Positions 33,450 to 44,974 of a DNA stretch of 64,000 bases are shown piece by piece; positions within the stretch are counted from its first letter, which is position 1; every line of letters begins with the position of its first letter. The notes under the pieces are model-generated. The model saw nothing but the letters and a program-made list of their open reading frames with translations, was not told the origin of the DNA and searched no databases. Origin of the DNA: Erodium maritimum. Its lineage: Eukaryota > Streptophyta > Magnoliopsida > Geraniales > Geraniaceae. A program made the position numbers and the translations under genes. The stretch is taken from assembly GCA_963921825.1 (NCBI GenBank), contig OY997594.1, positions 40,852,557 to 40,916,556 on the forward strand, in the 5' to 3' direction.

Positions 33450-35136
33450 TGTTAGTCTTAGTGCCCATAGTTCAATCCTAAATGTCCAAATGTATATATC
33501 ATCGTTAGCAATAAAATTAAAGCGGCTTTATATTACTTATGTTTTGGAGTAATATATCGACGTGTGCTCTGATCTATGCCCACCATGCGAATAGAACCAT
33601 AGATCGAGATAGATCACACTAGATGGGTCCCTAGTCAACAAAGCTTCACTAGAAGCGACTAGTATGAAAGATGGCTCTTTATGGCTTACGTTCTGTTAGT
33701 CATTGGAATGAGATTCCGGAGTCTGATCATAGATATCATGTGGGACATGATATTGGACGACCCGCCCTGAATATGTGCCATAGATTAAGTCATGAACATA
33801 TTCAGTGTCGTAGCTTGTCATGTATCGTTAGACCAAGGAATCTTTGTGATCGTTATGTAGTCAACAACTGAGTTTGACCTGAGCCTAACGTTGTCCGTAA
33901 CAGGGCTTCCATAACGGCCAGGATTAGCTTGGGGACGGGCTACATGAGTGACATGAAAGACGGCTAAGGGATTTATCCCTCATACTAAGGTATGGGAAAG
34001 ATATCGGTTCTCGGCCGCTTGATCGAGAGTGATTGAAAGAATAACATGGCCATGCACATGATACTGGGTATCATATCTTCAGTCATCTCACATATCAAGG
34101 AACAGTGATTGAGAATAATAAGGATGACGGCTCTATGCCTTATCTCAATCAGGATATCTGAGATAAAAGGATAATGACAGGGACGACGGAAAGGTTAGAA
34201 TCGACCTGGTGGATTCGTTATGCAATGTCATGCAATACTAAAGTCTCGTTAGTTGCCACTTAAATAGGATCAAGTAAAATGGGATTTTACGTTGATCTAT
34301 TGACATGCATAAACCCAAGGGTCACACCGGAGGATGAAACTCATTGACACATTTATGGAGAATGGCCAAAAGGGAGTTGTCTCGGGACATGACCAAAACT
34401 GGGTTTTGGGTCATGTGCCCGTAAGTAAATAGGACTTTACGGATCGAGACAAGGCTTGGAGTCTTGGGATTGATCGCGTCGGATAATGTTGGACATTTCC
34501 GGTATGGAAGGCTTGGAGGCGATGAGCGAATCACGGGACCTCGTTGGAAATGGTCACGGGCCATGTTCCAAGAGGCCCATGAAAGGCCCATGCAAGCAAG
34601 GCCCATGAAACTAATTAATCAAGTCTTGATTAATTAGTACTAAGTAAGCAAGACAAGGATTAAGGTGTTGGTGATTCACCACCTAACCAAATCTTGTCTT
34701 GCCATACTTTGTCCTATTTACACCTTACTTGTCACCATGCTTGTCCCATGCCTTTAGTTGGACAAGTATGAGTTTTGTTATGTTTAAGTCATCTTTTTTC
34801 AACATAACAAAGACAAGACAAGAATAGGAAACACAACTTCTCTCCCCCTTCCCTTGCAATTTCGGGTTTGGCAAGTTCCCACCTCCATTTTTGTGTTCTT
34901 GAGTCCTCAAAGAGAAGAACTACGTGGCTTTGATTCCCATGTGGATACGTAGGCGTCTTGGAGACTCAAGCCAATCATTCTTTAACCGGTGTTCTTGTTT
35001 TGGTAAGAAATAGTGCTGAATTTTTCTCTTGTGAATCCATTCTTTGTTAGTTGTTTCATGGTTTACTCGTCTCTTGGTTTTCATTGATTTTCCGCTGCGA
35101 GTTGGTTCATCTCCAACCATACCTCGAGACCCAACA
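33450..35136 (+). repeat. 3' LTR of copia-B, plus-strand copy (1687 bp)
   Basis: It starts TGTTAGTCTTAG and ends GAGACCCAACA, followed by the target duplication AACGA. Its outer end faces the host gene. Confidence 0.95.
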
Positions 35137-35141
35137 AACGA

Positions 35142-35766
35142 AAGATATATCATACCCACGAATCAAGGTTAAATTGTCACTAATTTGCAAAAAAAACGAT
35201 TCATTTGGACCGAGAATAAACCGATTCGATCTATTACTATTGTAGATGCTCTGAGCACTTACAAAAGAACGACGACGGCTATAGTTCCTTAAGATTTTAC
35301 AATCCTGCATCGTCGGTAACCGCTGATACTGGTTTTTTCTAGCGTCTATTGTGCTCGGTTTTGTCTGTTTCGGTTATTTTTGCCATCCTTGTATTTTTTC
35401 CATTCTTTCTCCCAAATTTTCAGTTAGGTACCTATCTCCATTTTTATTTTCATTTTCGTATATGTAATTACTTGCAATTTTCCTCCACCTGTTTGGTTGC
35501 GGAGAAAAGGGAAATGCATCTTCCGCGCCTTTTTCCGGTTTGATGTCGCCAGATACACAGAAAGTTGAGACCACTCGTTGTTTTTCGAATTTACTCTTTA
35601 TTTTCAAACCAAAGAGGGATTGAATTTTGGTAGAAAAAAATAGAAGGAAAACAAAACTGGATCTCCCCTTGACGTTGACGTCCGACCTCTCAATTTCATC
35701 CCCCCGAGAATATGAATTGAATTCCGGGGGGATTTGGGTTTGCTTATGAGATAGGATTCTGATTTG
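35142..35766 (+). promoter_or_regulatory. Presumed promoter and 5' untranslated region of the CRWN-like gene
   Basis: This sequence lies between the retrotransposon and the start codon. It has pyrimidine-rich stretches (about 35390-35480) and mixed AT/GC content, but no TATA box I would defend. The insertion at 35136 may have removed distal control sequence. Confidence 0.4.
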
Positions 35767-38700
35767 ATGCCGAACAAGGTGTGCTCGCTCCCCGGGAACT
35801 CTGCCTCAGCTTTGGACCGGGAAGACTTGGCCGATAAGATCTCCAAGCTCCAAAATGAGGTCGGTTCATTCAATTTTTCAAATATTTAGTTTTTTTTTGG
35901 GTCCAATTTGCTTGCCTCTCCGTTCCCTCTTTTCATGGCCTTATTTAATGGGTTAATACCAGTGAAGACCTTTATATTCAAGTCAGCTCAGTAAATTTTA
36001 TTTCATTTTTAAAAATGATGAAATGAGGATGATAATCACACAAAATGAATTGCAGTTTTTGAAATTAACTACAAATCATTCGTAAGACTTGAAAATGAAA
36101 AAAAGGTCACCTGCAATATAAAAGTCATTTTGTAGTATGGAAATGGGGTTTACCCTTATTTAATTTAGAGAAAACCCTATATCCTGTGTGTGACATTATA
36201 ATCCTAGACCAACTTTAAAAAAGTCACAACGGTATTAGTTGCGGTCATGTGCGAGGCACATGATCTTGACTTAAAAACTTATATTTTGGAATCAAATATA
36301 AGTTGCGTTTTAATTGTCTACTTTATTTTGGAATGAAATAAACTTATATTTTTTCATTTGGACGCAGAGAGACCACTCTCTTTAATGTTATTTATGACTA
36401 CCTGTTGTGTGGAACTGTGGAAGGTGAAGTTGGTAGGCCTTTTGGGTCATCGACTCAATTTAAACATAATTTTTCATTTGTTGCATAGTTCAGAACTAGG
36501 GTCATATTCACCAGAATTAAGTTCTCTGTCTAAAACCTGTAAATTTTAATCCATGAACTTTTTTAGTCAGAAATTATGATATGGTGTCATGTGTAGGGTC
36601 CATTTGTTTAGTAAGCTGCACAGTCTTACATGAGAATGAGAATGATCCATATTCAAGATAAGTTGGAACTCAAGTGCCATCCCTGGTTGTGGTTTATTTT
36701 CTTTACTGGTAGAATAGGGTTGATCTATTAACTTTACATTTCGTTTCTGCTACTTTTGCTATACATTAACTAATCATTCTATAATCACAAGATTGCTTCG
36801 ACTTTATGTGCAGCTTTATGAATACCAATACAATATGGGGCTTCTCTTAATCGAGAAAAAAGAATGGGCTTCTGAGTATGAAAAGCTTAAAGCATCCTTA
36901 ACAGAAGCAAGGGATGCCTACAAACAAGAACAAGTTGCACATTTAATTATGAAATCTGAATTTGAGAAGAGAGAGGATAATTTAAGGAAGGCGTTGAGTG
37001 TTGGGAAGCAATGTGCATTTGACGTAAGTTTCATACAATCTAATTTTCTACTTCTTTTTCAGCCACAAAGGTCTTGCTCTTCACAAGTGATCTTTTTTGG
37101 CAGACTTTAGAATAAGAATGAAGCATGTGTTCCACGGCTTGGTACGCCTGTGATGTTTTCTTTGCCAAGAATCACTTTATATCATGAAACTAGACTGGCT
37201 CATAGGTTCTATAGTTAGCATTCCCCTGGCTCAAATTTTGGTTTGATTGTAGAGCGATTATCAGGGGAAATATTAGTCTTTTAGCATGTGTAAGGTGAAA
37301 GAGCGGTTGAATGAGGGTCGAAAAGGGAATTTGATGATTTGAGAAGGAGTTTAAACACAAAAGGAACGAATAAGTTGAATTAGAAGAAAAACTTGATGCT
37401 AGAGAAAATGTGAGCCCTTCTCATATTTGGGAGAATTATGACTATCAGCATGCAAATGCTCTGTGCATGCATTACCTTTTGCGGACAGGAGAACCAAGGG
37501 TTCGAGGCACACTACCTTTGAACTTGGTTCTTCTTTTTGGACTGCTCTTCCGTTTTATTTACTTGTTTTTGAATTGATAATATGAATAGGCTTCTTCGTG
37601 CTTGTGTAAAGTCTGTATGACGATTTATTTTCTCATGATATTTTTATTCTCCATTGGTATGTACAGGTTGAAATTCAGAAGATTGTTGATGAGCACAATG
37701 CTGTTCTGGGTGCAAAGAAACATGAGTTTGAGTTGGAAAGCAACCAGAAAAGAAACCCTCTGGATGAAGAGTTGACAAGTAAGGTTGTTGCAGTGGAGAA
37801 GAGGGAGGCTGGAATCAACCACTTGCTGGCGGAAATTGAAAAAAGAGAGCAGATTGTGGAAAAGAAAACCGATGAATTTAAGGAGAAAGAGAAGGATCTT
37901 GAGTTGAAAGAGAATTCCATTAAAAAAAAGGACAAGGCGATAAAAGCTGAGAGGAAGGTAAACCTTGGTGATAAAGAAGTGTTACTTAGTCTTAAGTCTG
38001 AGATTGAGAAGATTAGAGATGACAATGAAAAACAGTTATTAATGCTGTTTGAAGAAAGGGGTCTGCTCCAAATTAACGAACAAGAGAGGTCAGAGTTTTT
38101 GCGCTTGCAATCTAAGCTAAAACAAGAAATATATCAATGCAGGCTTCAGAAAGAGATGCTTCTGAAAGAAGTTGAAGATTTAAAGCAGCAGAAGGAGAAT
38201 TTTGAAAGAGAATGGGAAGAGCTGGATGAGAAAAGAGCTCAATTTCAGAAGGAGTTGAAAGAGGTCAATGAACATAGAGAAAAAATGAATCATTCGGAAG
38301 AAGAAAGATTGAAAAAGAAGAAGATGGATACGGAGGATTACATTAGGAGGGAAATAGAAGCTCTTGAATTGGCAAAGGATTCGTTTGCAACAGAGATGGA
38401 GCAATTCATTAACAAGAGGAATCGATTTGTTTCATTTGTTGAGAAACACAAGAGTTGCAATACTTGTGGAGAAATAACATATGAGTTTGTGGTTTCTGAT
38501 CTGCAGGCGTTGCCTGAGACTGATGTATATTTGAACCATCGAGATCTGTCTACTTGTGAGAGGAAAAATAGTGAGATTTCTCCATTTGTAGTTGGTTCAG
38601 GGTCTCGTGGAACTGTTTCTTGGCTGCGGAAATGCACCTCAAAGATATTCAACTTCTCCACGGGTAAAAAACACGAGGGACCTTCATATGAAGAAGACCA

Positions 38701-39660
38701 AGAGCATGTTACTGTTACTGATCCAGTAAAACTATTTAGTAGTACCGAAGATGAGCCGGAACTATCTATTAAAGAGGGGGAGGTTAATAAAATGGAAGTG
38801 AATGAGGCAGTTGAAGTTGAAAAAGATTTTCTTACTTGTCATAACAAGCGCAAGATTGGGAAGAGAGGGCGGCCTAAAGTTAATAAAAGGAATGCTGTGA
38901 AGACAGTTGCTATATGTGGGGATTCTGTGAATCATATTGAAAGTGAGCAACTGAATGGAAATGGCAAAAATGTACGAAAACGGAATGCTCAAACAACAGT
39001 GAGCCAGGATGGTAGCTTCGTGCGTAGGAAAAGGCGGCAAAAAGTTGCTCCACACATGCAAGCTGCAGGAGAAGCTAGATATAACCTTCGGCCACCAAAA
39101 ACGTGACTAGTCCTCTTTGTTTCACTCTGGTTTTATTTGATTTTGCTCACACATTGGCCAACACTTACACATCTGTTAAATGTTGATAACAGCCCAAGTG
39201 CAGTTGTAGCTCTCCCAGCCTCTTATGAGCAGAATAAGGTAAAGCAGAATGATTTTAATGGTGCTAGAGGTACAGAGGAGATATCCTTCTCGGGCGCTGA
39301 GAATGATAAAGGCACACATTTTGTTCAGGTAAGGATGTGAATAATTTCTGTAACATTGTAAGGGGCAAGGATCCTCATTAGATCTTTTCAAAAAAGTTGT
39401 GGTTATGATTTTGGTTTATCATCTTGATTTGTACACCAAATGAAGTTGTTGTGTAACAGGATGAAGTTGGAGGTGATTCAACAAGAAAGATAGTTGAACA
39501 AGAGGTACTGAGTGAAGAGGTGGATGGAACGCCTCTAAGGGATTATGATGATGAAGAGTATAACAGTAAATCCCCAGAGGAAGATGATGATGAGGAAGAG
39601 ACTCAACATCCCGGCGAAGCCTCAATACCGAAAAAGCTCTGGCATTTCTTCACAACATGA
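35767..39660 (+). CDS. CRWN1: CRWN/NMCP-like nuclear lamina protein, shortened form, five exons
   Basis: Exons 35767-35859, 36814-37023, 37667-39102, 39193-39328 and 39460-39660 have GT-AG borders and join in frame to 2076 nt, about 691 residues. CRWN/NMCP proteins are coiled-coil proteins under the plant inner nuclear envelope that set nuclear size and chromatin order. Family marks are YEYQYNMGLLLIEKKEW near residue 33, the charged heptad coil from about residue 102, FVEKHKSCNTCGEI then SDLQ near 365, WLRKCTSKIFNFS near 425, basic stretches KRKIGKRGRPK and RRKRRQK (probable nuclear import), YNLRPPKT, and the conserved tail HPGEASIPKKLWHFFTT. Typical members have about 1000-1200 residues; roughly 140 residues before FVEKHKSC and a large block before residue 102 are missing. 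It could be a functional short paralogue or a young pseudogene. Confidence 0.85.
37290..37445 (+). pseudogene. Decayed CRWN exon inside intron 2
   Basis: In shifting frames this stretch reads KERLNEG, EFDDLRRSLNTK and EEKLDAREN. These words belong to the coiled coil that in other CRWN genes comes just before VEIQK, the start of the next exon here. Stops and indels prevent reading through. Skipping it keeps the frame, because the exons on both sides are in phase 0. Confidence 0.75.
39193..39660 (+). CDS. CRWN1: Last two exons of the CRWN-like gene
   Basis: An apparent stop at 39104-39106 is removed by a GT donor at 39103. Exon 39193-39328 adds 45 residues (PSAVVALPAS to GTHFVQ). Exon 39460-39660 gives an acidic stretch (DYDDEEYNSKSPEEDDDEEE), the conserved KKLWHFFTT and TGA. 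Without these exons the protein would lack the most conserved C-terminal motif of the family, which supports this splice model over an ORF ending at 39106. Confidence 0.85.
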
Positions 39661-41500
39661 TGATGCTATTGCTATTGTTATTGTTATTGCTAGCTTAGTA
39701 ATGAGTTCCCAGCTATGCTATTGCTAGAGGCATGCCGAACCTCTGGATGCAGTGAAAGAGGATGTCCTTGCAACAATGGTATTACATATTCATGCAGAGG
39801 CAGGTATGCATACAAAGGATCAACAAATCCAAATTTAAATATAAGCTCTTCATTTAACAGACCTTTAAGCTTTTATTTGTTTTCTTTACTATGCTCAGTA
39901 AATACAATTTAAATATAACCTTTTCGGAGGAAGAAAAAAAGTACACTGAGGTTCTAGTTACGGAACTCAAACAAGGGGATGGATAAGTCTCATCTCCAAC
40001 CACCATATCAGATTTGTACAAACGATCAAACCAAAATATATCAAATACAAACCCGAGCATTGCCATGATAGTTTAGCCTCAATACTATCCCAACAAGGGG
40101 AAGAAACACAGGTAAATGGTCTAAGTACCATATTTTACGAACATTAAATACAAAAAAGCCAACAAGAGCAATAAATAAGGTCTATAACCCTAATTTTCTT
40201 ACCATGAAGCACATGAAAATAAATATCCGCAAAAGAGTAGAATCGTTATCGACATCCGACCTCCAAACAAAACACCCCTAAGACTTACTCAAACTTGTAG
40301 AAACCAATTCACCTTATTGAAACAACCACTTTGAGAGTGGAAAGGACACCGACGTGCCAACGATCAGCATCGTTGAACGAAAGAGATATTCCAGCGACCA
40401 AAGAACACCGAAATTCCTAACCCATATAAACTAAATACTGTCGACTTCCAAAAAAGATCGAAAGTCCAATAACCACCTGTTGAGGGCCAACACCACGACC
40501 GACGAGCCCCCACCAACAAAGAGGTGTGGAAACTGAAGAAATCGAATCAAATCTAGAACTATGGTAAAAGTATAGCTTCCAAAAGAAACAAAGAAAACCA
40601 AGGAAAAGAAAAGGAATTTACCAAAAAACAATCTTAGTAAACGATTACAAAAGAAGTTCACACGAGAACTTAAAAGACAAAAACCCTTACGAAAAAAAAA
40701 CAAAAAAATAGGAAACGTAAGGATGCAACCCACAAGTAAACAACTAAAGACAAATAAAGCTCGAGACCACAACTTGTACCACTTCAAAAATATTGAAAGT
40801 AACTATACCCGTGAGCCACACCACCGAACCTGTTTTTACAACGACAGTGAAACAGACTATGCGATGACAGGAAAAGTAACTATTAATTAATCGGTCACGA
40901 TTCTTGAAACATAACTATCAGAACCTTCTCCGGATGAGGACGACACCCAACCAGAGTTTGGACCAACGAAAAACAACCTGCACCAATATCAATTGCTAGC
41001 AAACCACCATCCAACAGCCGAATCTTTCATTTCCGCAAATCAACCCTAGGACACCCACTCTCAACACCAACACCGCAACTCCATCAACGCCAAAACATGG
41101 ATCACCAAAATGGTTGCATATTGTACAATAACAAAACCCAAACGATAAAACAAACAATAGAGAAGTAGAAGAATAGGTAACAACCAATATAACGAAAATT
41201 TAGACCTACAAACCCAAAAAAGGATCAGAGGACAATAATGTAGCAAGATATTTTTATGTAGAGACAACCAACTTTTCTGTAGACAAAAAGAAAAACTTGT
41301 GTCCCAAAGTAATTAATAATGAGTTTACCACTCAACAAATAACAACTGACCTAGATGTTATCTTTCTCCTAACACATATAATAGGGGTGGTACTCTACTG
41401 ATAAAAAGTGAAACGACATAACTTATGAAAGAATGATTATTCCAAACTGAATTTCAGATATGATTCCAAAGTGTGAATGAATTTCAAATTGTTTCCAGCC
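39661..41500 (-). other. 3' flank of the CRWN-like gene and probable LINE 3' untranslated remnant
   Basis: There is no convincing gene. The first about 200 bp are probably 3' untranslated region. From about 39950 the minus strand has T-rich hydrophobic pseudo-ORFs and the text of a typical plant L1 3' end near 41270 (TTGTCTCTACATAAAAA). No clear poly(A) end was found. Confidence 0.4.
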
Positions 41501-41538
41501 AACCAAATTTGACAAAGAATAAGATAAACCAAAAGTCC

Positions 41539-41880
41539 CTACTGAATATTAGAATGCCTAGACACCATAAACCTCCAAGATGACATAAGTGAAGCCACGT
41601 ATCCCAGAAAGAACCTAGTAATCCCCCACCAATCTAGAATTAAGGACCAAATCTTCCAAGACCTTATACAAGTTATTAGTAAGTGATTGGAATCTTCAAA
41701 AGCTTCATGACGGAAGGGGTAAAGACAACTGTTCAAACAAATCCTGAGGCCCATACTTTCTAAAAAAACCTATCGTGGGGATAGCCTATTGTAAAGCAAG
41801 ACAAACAAAATCGAAAATCTTGTGAGGCAATAAGAGCGACCAAAGAAATTTTTCCCAAAAAGGATCTTGTAACCCAATGA
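41539..41880 (-). pseudogene. LINE C-terminal zinc-binding (zf-RVT) remnant
   Basis: The minus strand reads EDSNHLLITCIRSWKIWSLILDWWGI near 41700-41625. This matches the zf-RVT pattern at the end of plant L1 ORF2 (E-S-x-x-H-L-x-x-x-C, then K-I-W and W-W). Preceding text is broken by frameshifts. It abuts the MULE transposase fragment. Confidence 0.7.
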
Positions 41881-41887
41881 CATTTTC

Positions 41888-42840
41888 TTGGCAAAGAATG
41901 ATGAATCATCAATTGACCACCTAACTTTGTCTTCCAACTCAACACCTAATAATGGTGTCAGAACTCATCATGGGGGTCGAGACACGAAGAAATTATCTGA
42001 GTTATTCCAAAAAATTGTTGATGCGTATAAAGTGGACCAGCTCAATGATAAGTACGAACAATTGAAAGAAGTGTTCCCCCAAGGCGGCAGAATATCTAGA
42101 GATAACGAACCTAGAACGTCATCAATGAGCGAGATCTCACTTCGAAGCCGCTCAGTACAATATCATGACAACGAACGGTTCAGATTCTATCAACAACGCA
42201 ATACGAACGGAGAGAGAGAGTGGCCACTGGTTGAGCTGTTAAACACCATGCAAAAAACGGTTAGTCATTGGTTCATGCTACGTTTAGATTTGATAGAAAG
42301 ATTACCGATTGATCAAATTGTAACTCCAAAGGCAGAGAGTATCATTTCAAGAAAGGAAAGTTAAAGAGAAGGACATGCGAATAACACCACTGAATAGACA
42401 CGGTGAGTATCGGGTTACATGTGAAGATAGTGACGTCTTAGCTGATTTGGGGATGAAGCGATGCGGTTTCCGGAAGTTTAATATCGATAGACTTCCATGT
42501 GCTCATGCCTTAGCGTGTTGCGAGCATGCTGGGAAAAATATTTATGACTTAAGCTAGGGCTATTACACGATAGAAACATGGGCTGCGGCTTATCATGGAA
42601 CCATTTACCAGTGTTACGAGAATCAGAGTGGAATATTGATGATCTTCAAGGTCTTATGGACGTTCTCCTTTCATACTATTACTGAAACGCGGTAGAACAA
42701 CTGAAAGAAGAATTCCTTCAGCCGATGAGGCTCGAAGAACGACTGAAGCGGGTCCAAACCATCCACGAAAATGTTGAAATTGTGCGATTGTTGGTCACAA
42801 CAAACGAACACGTCCTTCGCTTTCTTCTACATCTAATGTG
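41888..42840 (+). pseudogene. MULE (Mutator-like) transposase, C-terminal part with SWIM finger
   Basis: The first frame (to 42364) holds DTKKLSELFQKIVDAY, LLNTMQKTVSHWF and IVTPKAES, the post-catalytic part of plant MULE transposases. A one-base shift near 42361 leads to MRITPLNRHGEYRVT and the SWIM finger RCGFRKFNIDRLPCAHA, whose first CxC has become CxF. Later text gives YYTIETWAAAYHGTIY in broken frames. The N-terminal half with the catalytic aspartates is absent; LINE sequence lies there instead. A convergent Ulp1-like gene lies downstream, as in MULEs that carry a C48 peptidase gene. Confidence 0.85.
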
Positions 42841-44080
42841 TAAGGATAATATTTGACAGATTTGACAAACTGTTTATTTTTTTTCTGATTATGCAACTAT
42901 TGGTTGGTGACAGACTGTTTAGTTTAGTCGTGAATGCTTTAAGTGCAATGGTTATATTTCTATATGGTTATATTGATGACGTAAAGGATAACGTAAAGTA
43001 ACTTGCATCTAATCGACGTTGGAAGGAATATATTCCTTACATAAAGTAGGTTACATCTAATCGACGTCAAAAAGAATATATTCCTTCTCATCTTCTATAT
43101 ATAATGATCTTGTGAAACTACAAACAATTTCATCTTTCATCTACTTCTTCCACTATAATTTTTATCTAATGTCGTGGAATGACTATTGTCCTTTCAAAGA
43201 CTCCTCCTCGGAAGGGAGCGATACTTGGTACAAATACGGATGTGCTCGTAATCTGACAGAACCTAAGTCTCCACCAAGAGACCTTAAAGAGGACTACCCA
43301 TCTCCGGCCTAAGAAGACCCAGAAGATGAAGAGCATAAAGAGGAAGAGCCTCCAGAAGAAGAAGAGCCTCCCCTAGAAGACTATCCCGTCAAAGATGGTA
43401 GCGATGAAGTCTAAAGCAGTGATGAGGCAACATCGGCATTCAATACAAATTCCCCAGAGAAGGAAACCTCTAAGAAGAAAGAGTAACATCTTTGAGGGAA
43501 ACTCATCTAGTTGGGTAACTATGTGTAACTTAGTATTAGGGTAACTATGTGTAACATAGGTGGAACAATGTGTAACATAGGTGGAACAATGTGTAACATA
43601 ATATTATGTTGTATGTGTAACTCATCTACTAGGGTAACTTTTTGTAACCAATCAAGATCAATTATTAGATGATGATCTAGCCGATCAACCATATGTTTCA
43701 GCCATATGACAATAATCCTCACCATTCGGAGGGTTAGTTATCCCGTCAATCGGGTGACATTTCTCACCATTCGGAGGGTTAAGTACCACCGATCGGCTAA
43801 TACATTTCATCGATCGGTAATTACAGAGAGCATTTACTACCTCAAGTGAATGATAAACACGTTGTACGACGGTTTCGTCTAGTCGATCGGCCAAATGGAT
43901 AATGTTATGCCTTGTCTTGTCTAACAATCTTTATGCAAATATTCTTCTTCTTGTGAAATGAAGGAATATATTCTTCTCTCCCAATTATAAATTAACTCCA
44001 CACCCTCCTCCTCTATAGAGAAGATTGTTCTTCACTTCAGTTTTTCTTTCCACAAGCAAATTAAGAGACCGAGGTAGAGA
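42841..44080. other. MULE-associated spacer with short repeats
   Basis: No supported gene. A 66-codon frame at 43112-43312, followed by an acidic run (EEEEPPLED) after a stop, may be old coding sequence. GGGTAACTATGTGTAAC and GTGGAACAATGTGTAACATA repeat at 43513-43600. TCACCATTCGGAGGGTTA occurs twice at 43719-43782, with CCGATCGG words. Confidence 0.4.
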
Positions 44081-44356
44081 ATGGACACCAACCAGGCCGA
44101 GATTATTACAAGGCTTCAACGTGAAAGCCAACAAAGGATCCAAGAGATAGAGACAATGAAAACCAGGGTACTAAGGGTTCAAGTAGTGGCGGCACAAAGG
44201 TTGGAGGAGCTTAGTGACTTACCGAATGAGGTAGTGGCATCCGAGTTTAGAAGGTATTTCCACATATTGCATGAAGTGAACGCAAGGCTGGATGCCTTGG
44301 ACAAGCTTGGAGATGATCAACGAAGCCTATTTTCACCTTTAAACCGATTTGGTTAA
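44081..44356 (+). CDS. Small unknown ORF, 91 residues
   Basis: ATG 44081 opens a charged, helix-rich frame (MDTNQAEIITRLQRESQQ to RSLFSPLNRFG) with regular Leu spacing, possibly a short coiled coil. I recognise no family. It lies within the MULE region between the transposase fragment and the Ulp1-like gene, and may be an element accessory ORF or chance. Confidence 0.3.
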   Translation: MDTNQAEIITRLQRESQQRIQEIETMKTRVLRVQVVAAQRLEELSDLPNEVVASEFRRYFHILHEVNARLDALDKLGDDQRSLFSPLNRFG

Positions 44357-44570
44357 CTTACATGTGTTATGGTTAAATACGGTTCATGTGTTAGGGTTAA
44401 GTACGGTTCATGTGTTAGGGTTAAGTATGAGTCATGTATTAGGGTTAAGTACGGTTCATGTGTTATGGTTAAGTACGGTTCATGTGTTAGGGTTAAGTAT
44501 GGGTCATGTGTTAGGGTTAACCAACTTACATGTGTTAGGGTTAGGTACGGTTCATGTGTAATGGACGAAT
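44355..44570. repeat. 24 bp tandem repeat with telomere-like core
   Basis: CATGTGTTAGGGTTAAGTACGGTT-type units start at 44361 and 44385 and continue to about 44565, nine units. The frames encode VKYGSCVR or VLGLSTVH repeats, which is a by-product of the period. Another unit lies at 44635. The core GTTAGGGTTA resembles plant telomere DNA, but the period is 24, not 7. Confidence 0.85.
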
Positions 44571-44689
44571 GTTGAACATGTGTGTGATGGTTTAATGTTT
44601 AATCTATGAAATGATTGGTTAATACTATACTTACATGTGTTAGGGTTAAGTACAAGTCATGTATATCTCGATCGTTCATTCATCTTTCG

Positions 44690-44865
44690 TCAAAATTCCA
44701 CCAATCTGCAGGAGATCCTCACCAACCGGAGGGTTTATTATCGCCGATCGGTGTATTTTCCTCACCAATCAGAGGGTTTATTATCGCTGATCGGTGGGTT
44801 TTCCTCACTAATCAGAGGGTTAAAATAGTCCCTCTGATCGGTAACAAAGTTCTGCCAATCGGTTA
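44690..44865. repeat. About 45 bp diverged tandem repeats
   Basis: CAGAGGGTTTATTATCGC and GATCGGTG with TTTTCCTCACCAATC recur three to four times. Related words stand at 43719-43800, so the MULE flank is built from dispersed copies of one short sequence. Confidence 0.7.
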
Positions 44866-44974
44866 TTCTAGAGAAAATGAATATAATATGGGTTACTGTA
44901 AGTATGTACCACCATTCATGAGTCAATCAAAAGACACACATTCAATCAAAAAACACACATTTCAATCATCAACA

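Larger units (their letters stand above)
23719..35136 (+). mobile_element. Copia-B retrotransposon, complete LTR structure, with nested solo gypsy LTR
   Basis: The two LTRs (23719-25403 and 33450-35136) are flanked by AACGA (23714-23718 and 35137-35141), a perfect 5 bp duplication. The PBS follows the 5' LTR and a polypurine tract precedes the 3' LTR. Gag, integrase, RT and RNase H remnants are in copia order, all broken. A 3168 bp solo LTR with its own duplication (GAACA) lies within the tail at 30211-33383. LTRs of about 1.7 kb and the RT wording suggest an Angela/Tork-type clade; this is uncertain. The insertion ends about 630 bp before the start codon of the host gene. Confidence 0.95.

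Noticed and set aside
39104..39106. Stop codon as the end of the CRWN-like protein
   Set aside because: A GT donor at 39103 and two further exons give the conserved family tail in frame, so the stop is intronic.
40431..40787. 118-codon hydrophobic ORF (minus) as a membrane protein
   Set aside because: It is rich in Phe because of T-rich DNA, has no homologous pattern, and lies in a probable LINE 3' region.
44355..44570. Interstitial telomere
   Set aside because: The period is 24 bp, not 7 bp, and only one TTAGGG-like core occurs per unit.
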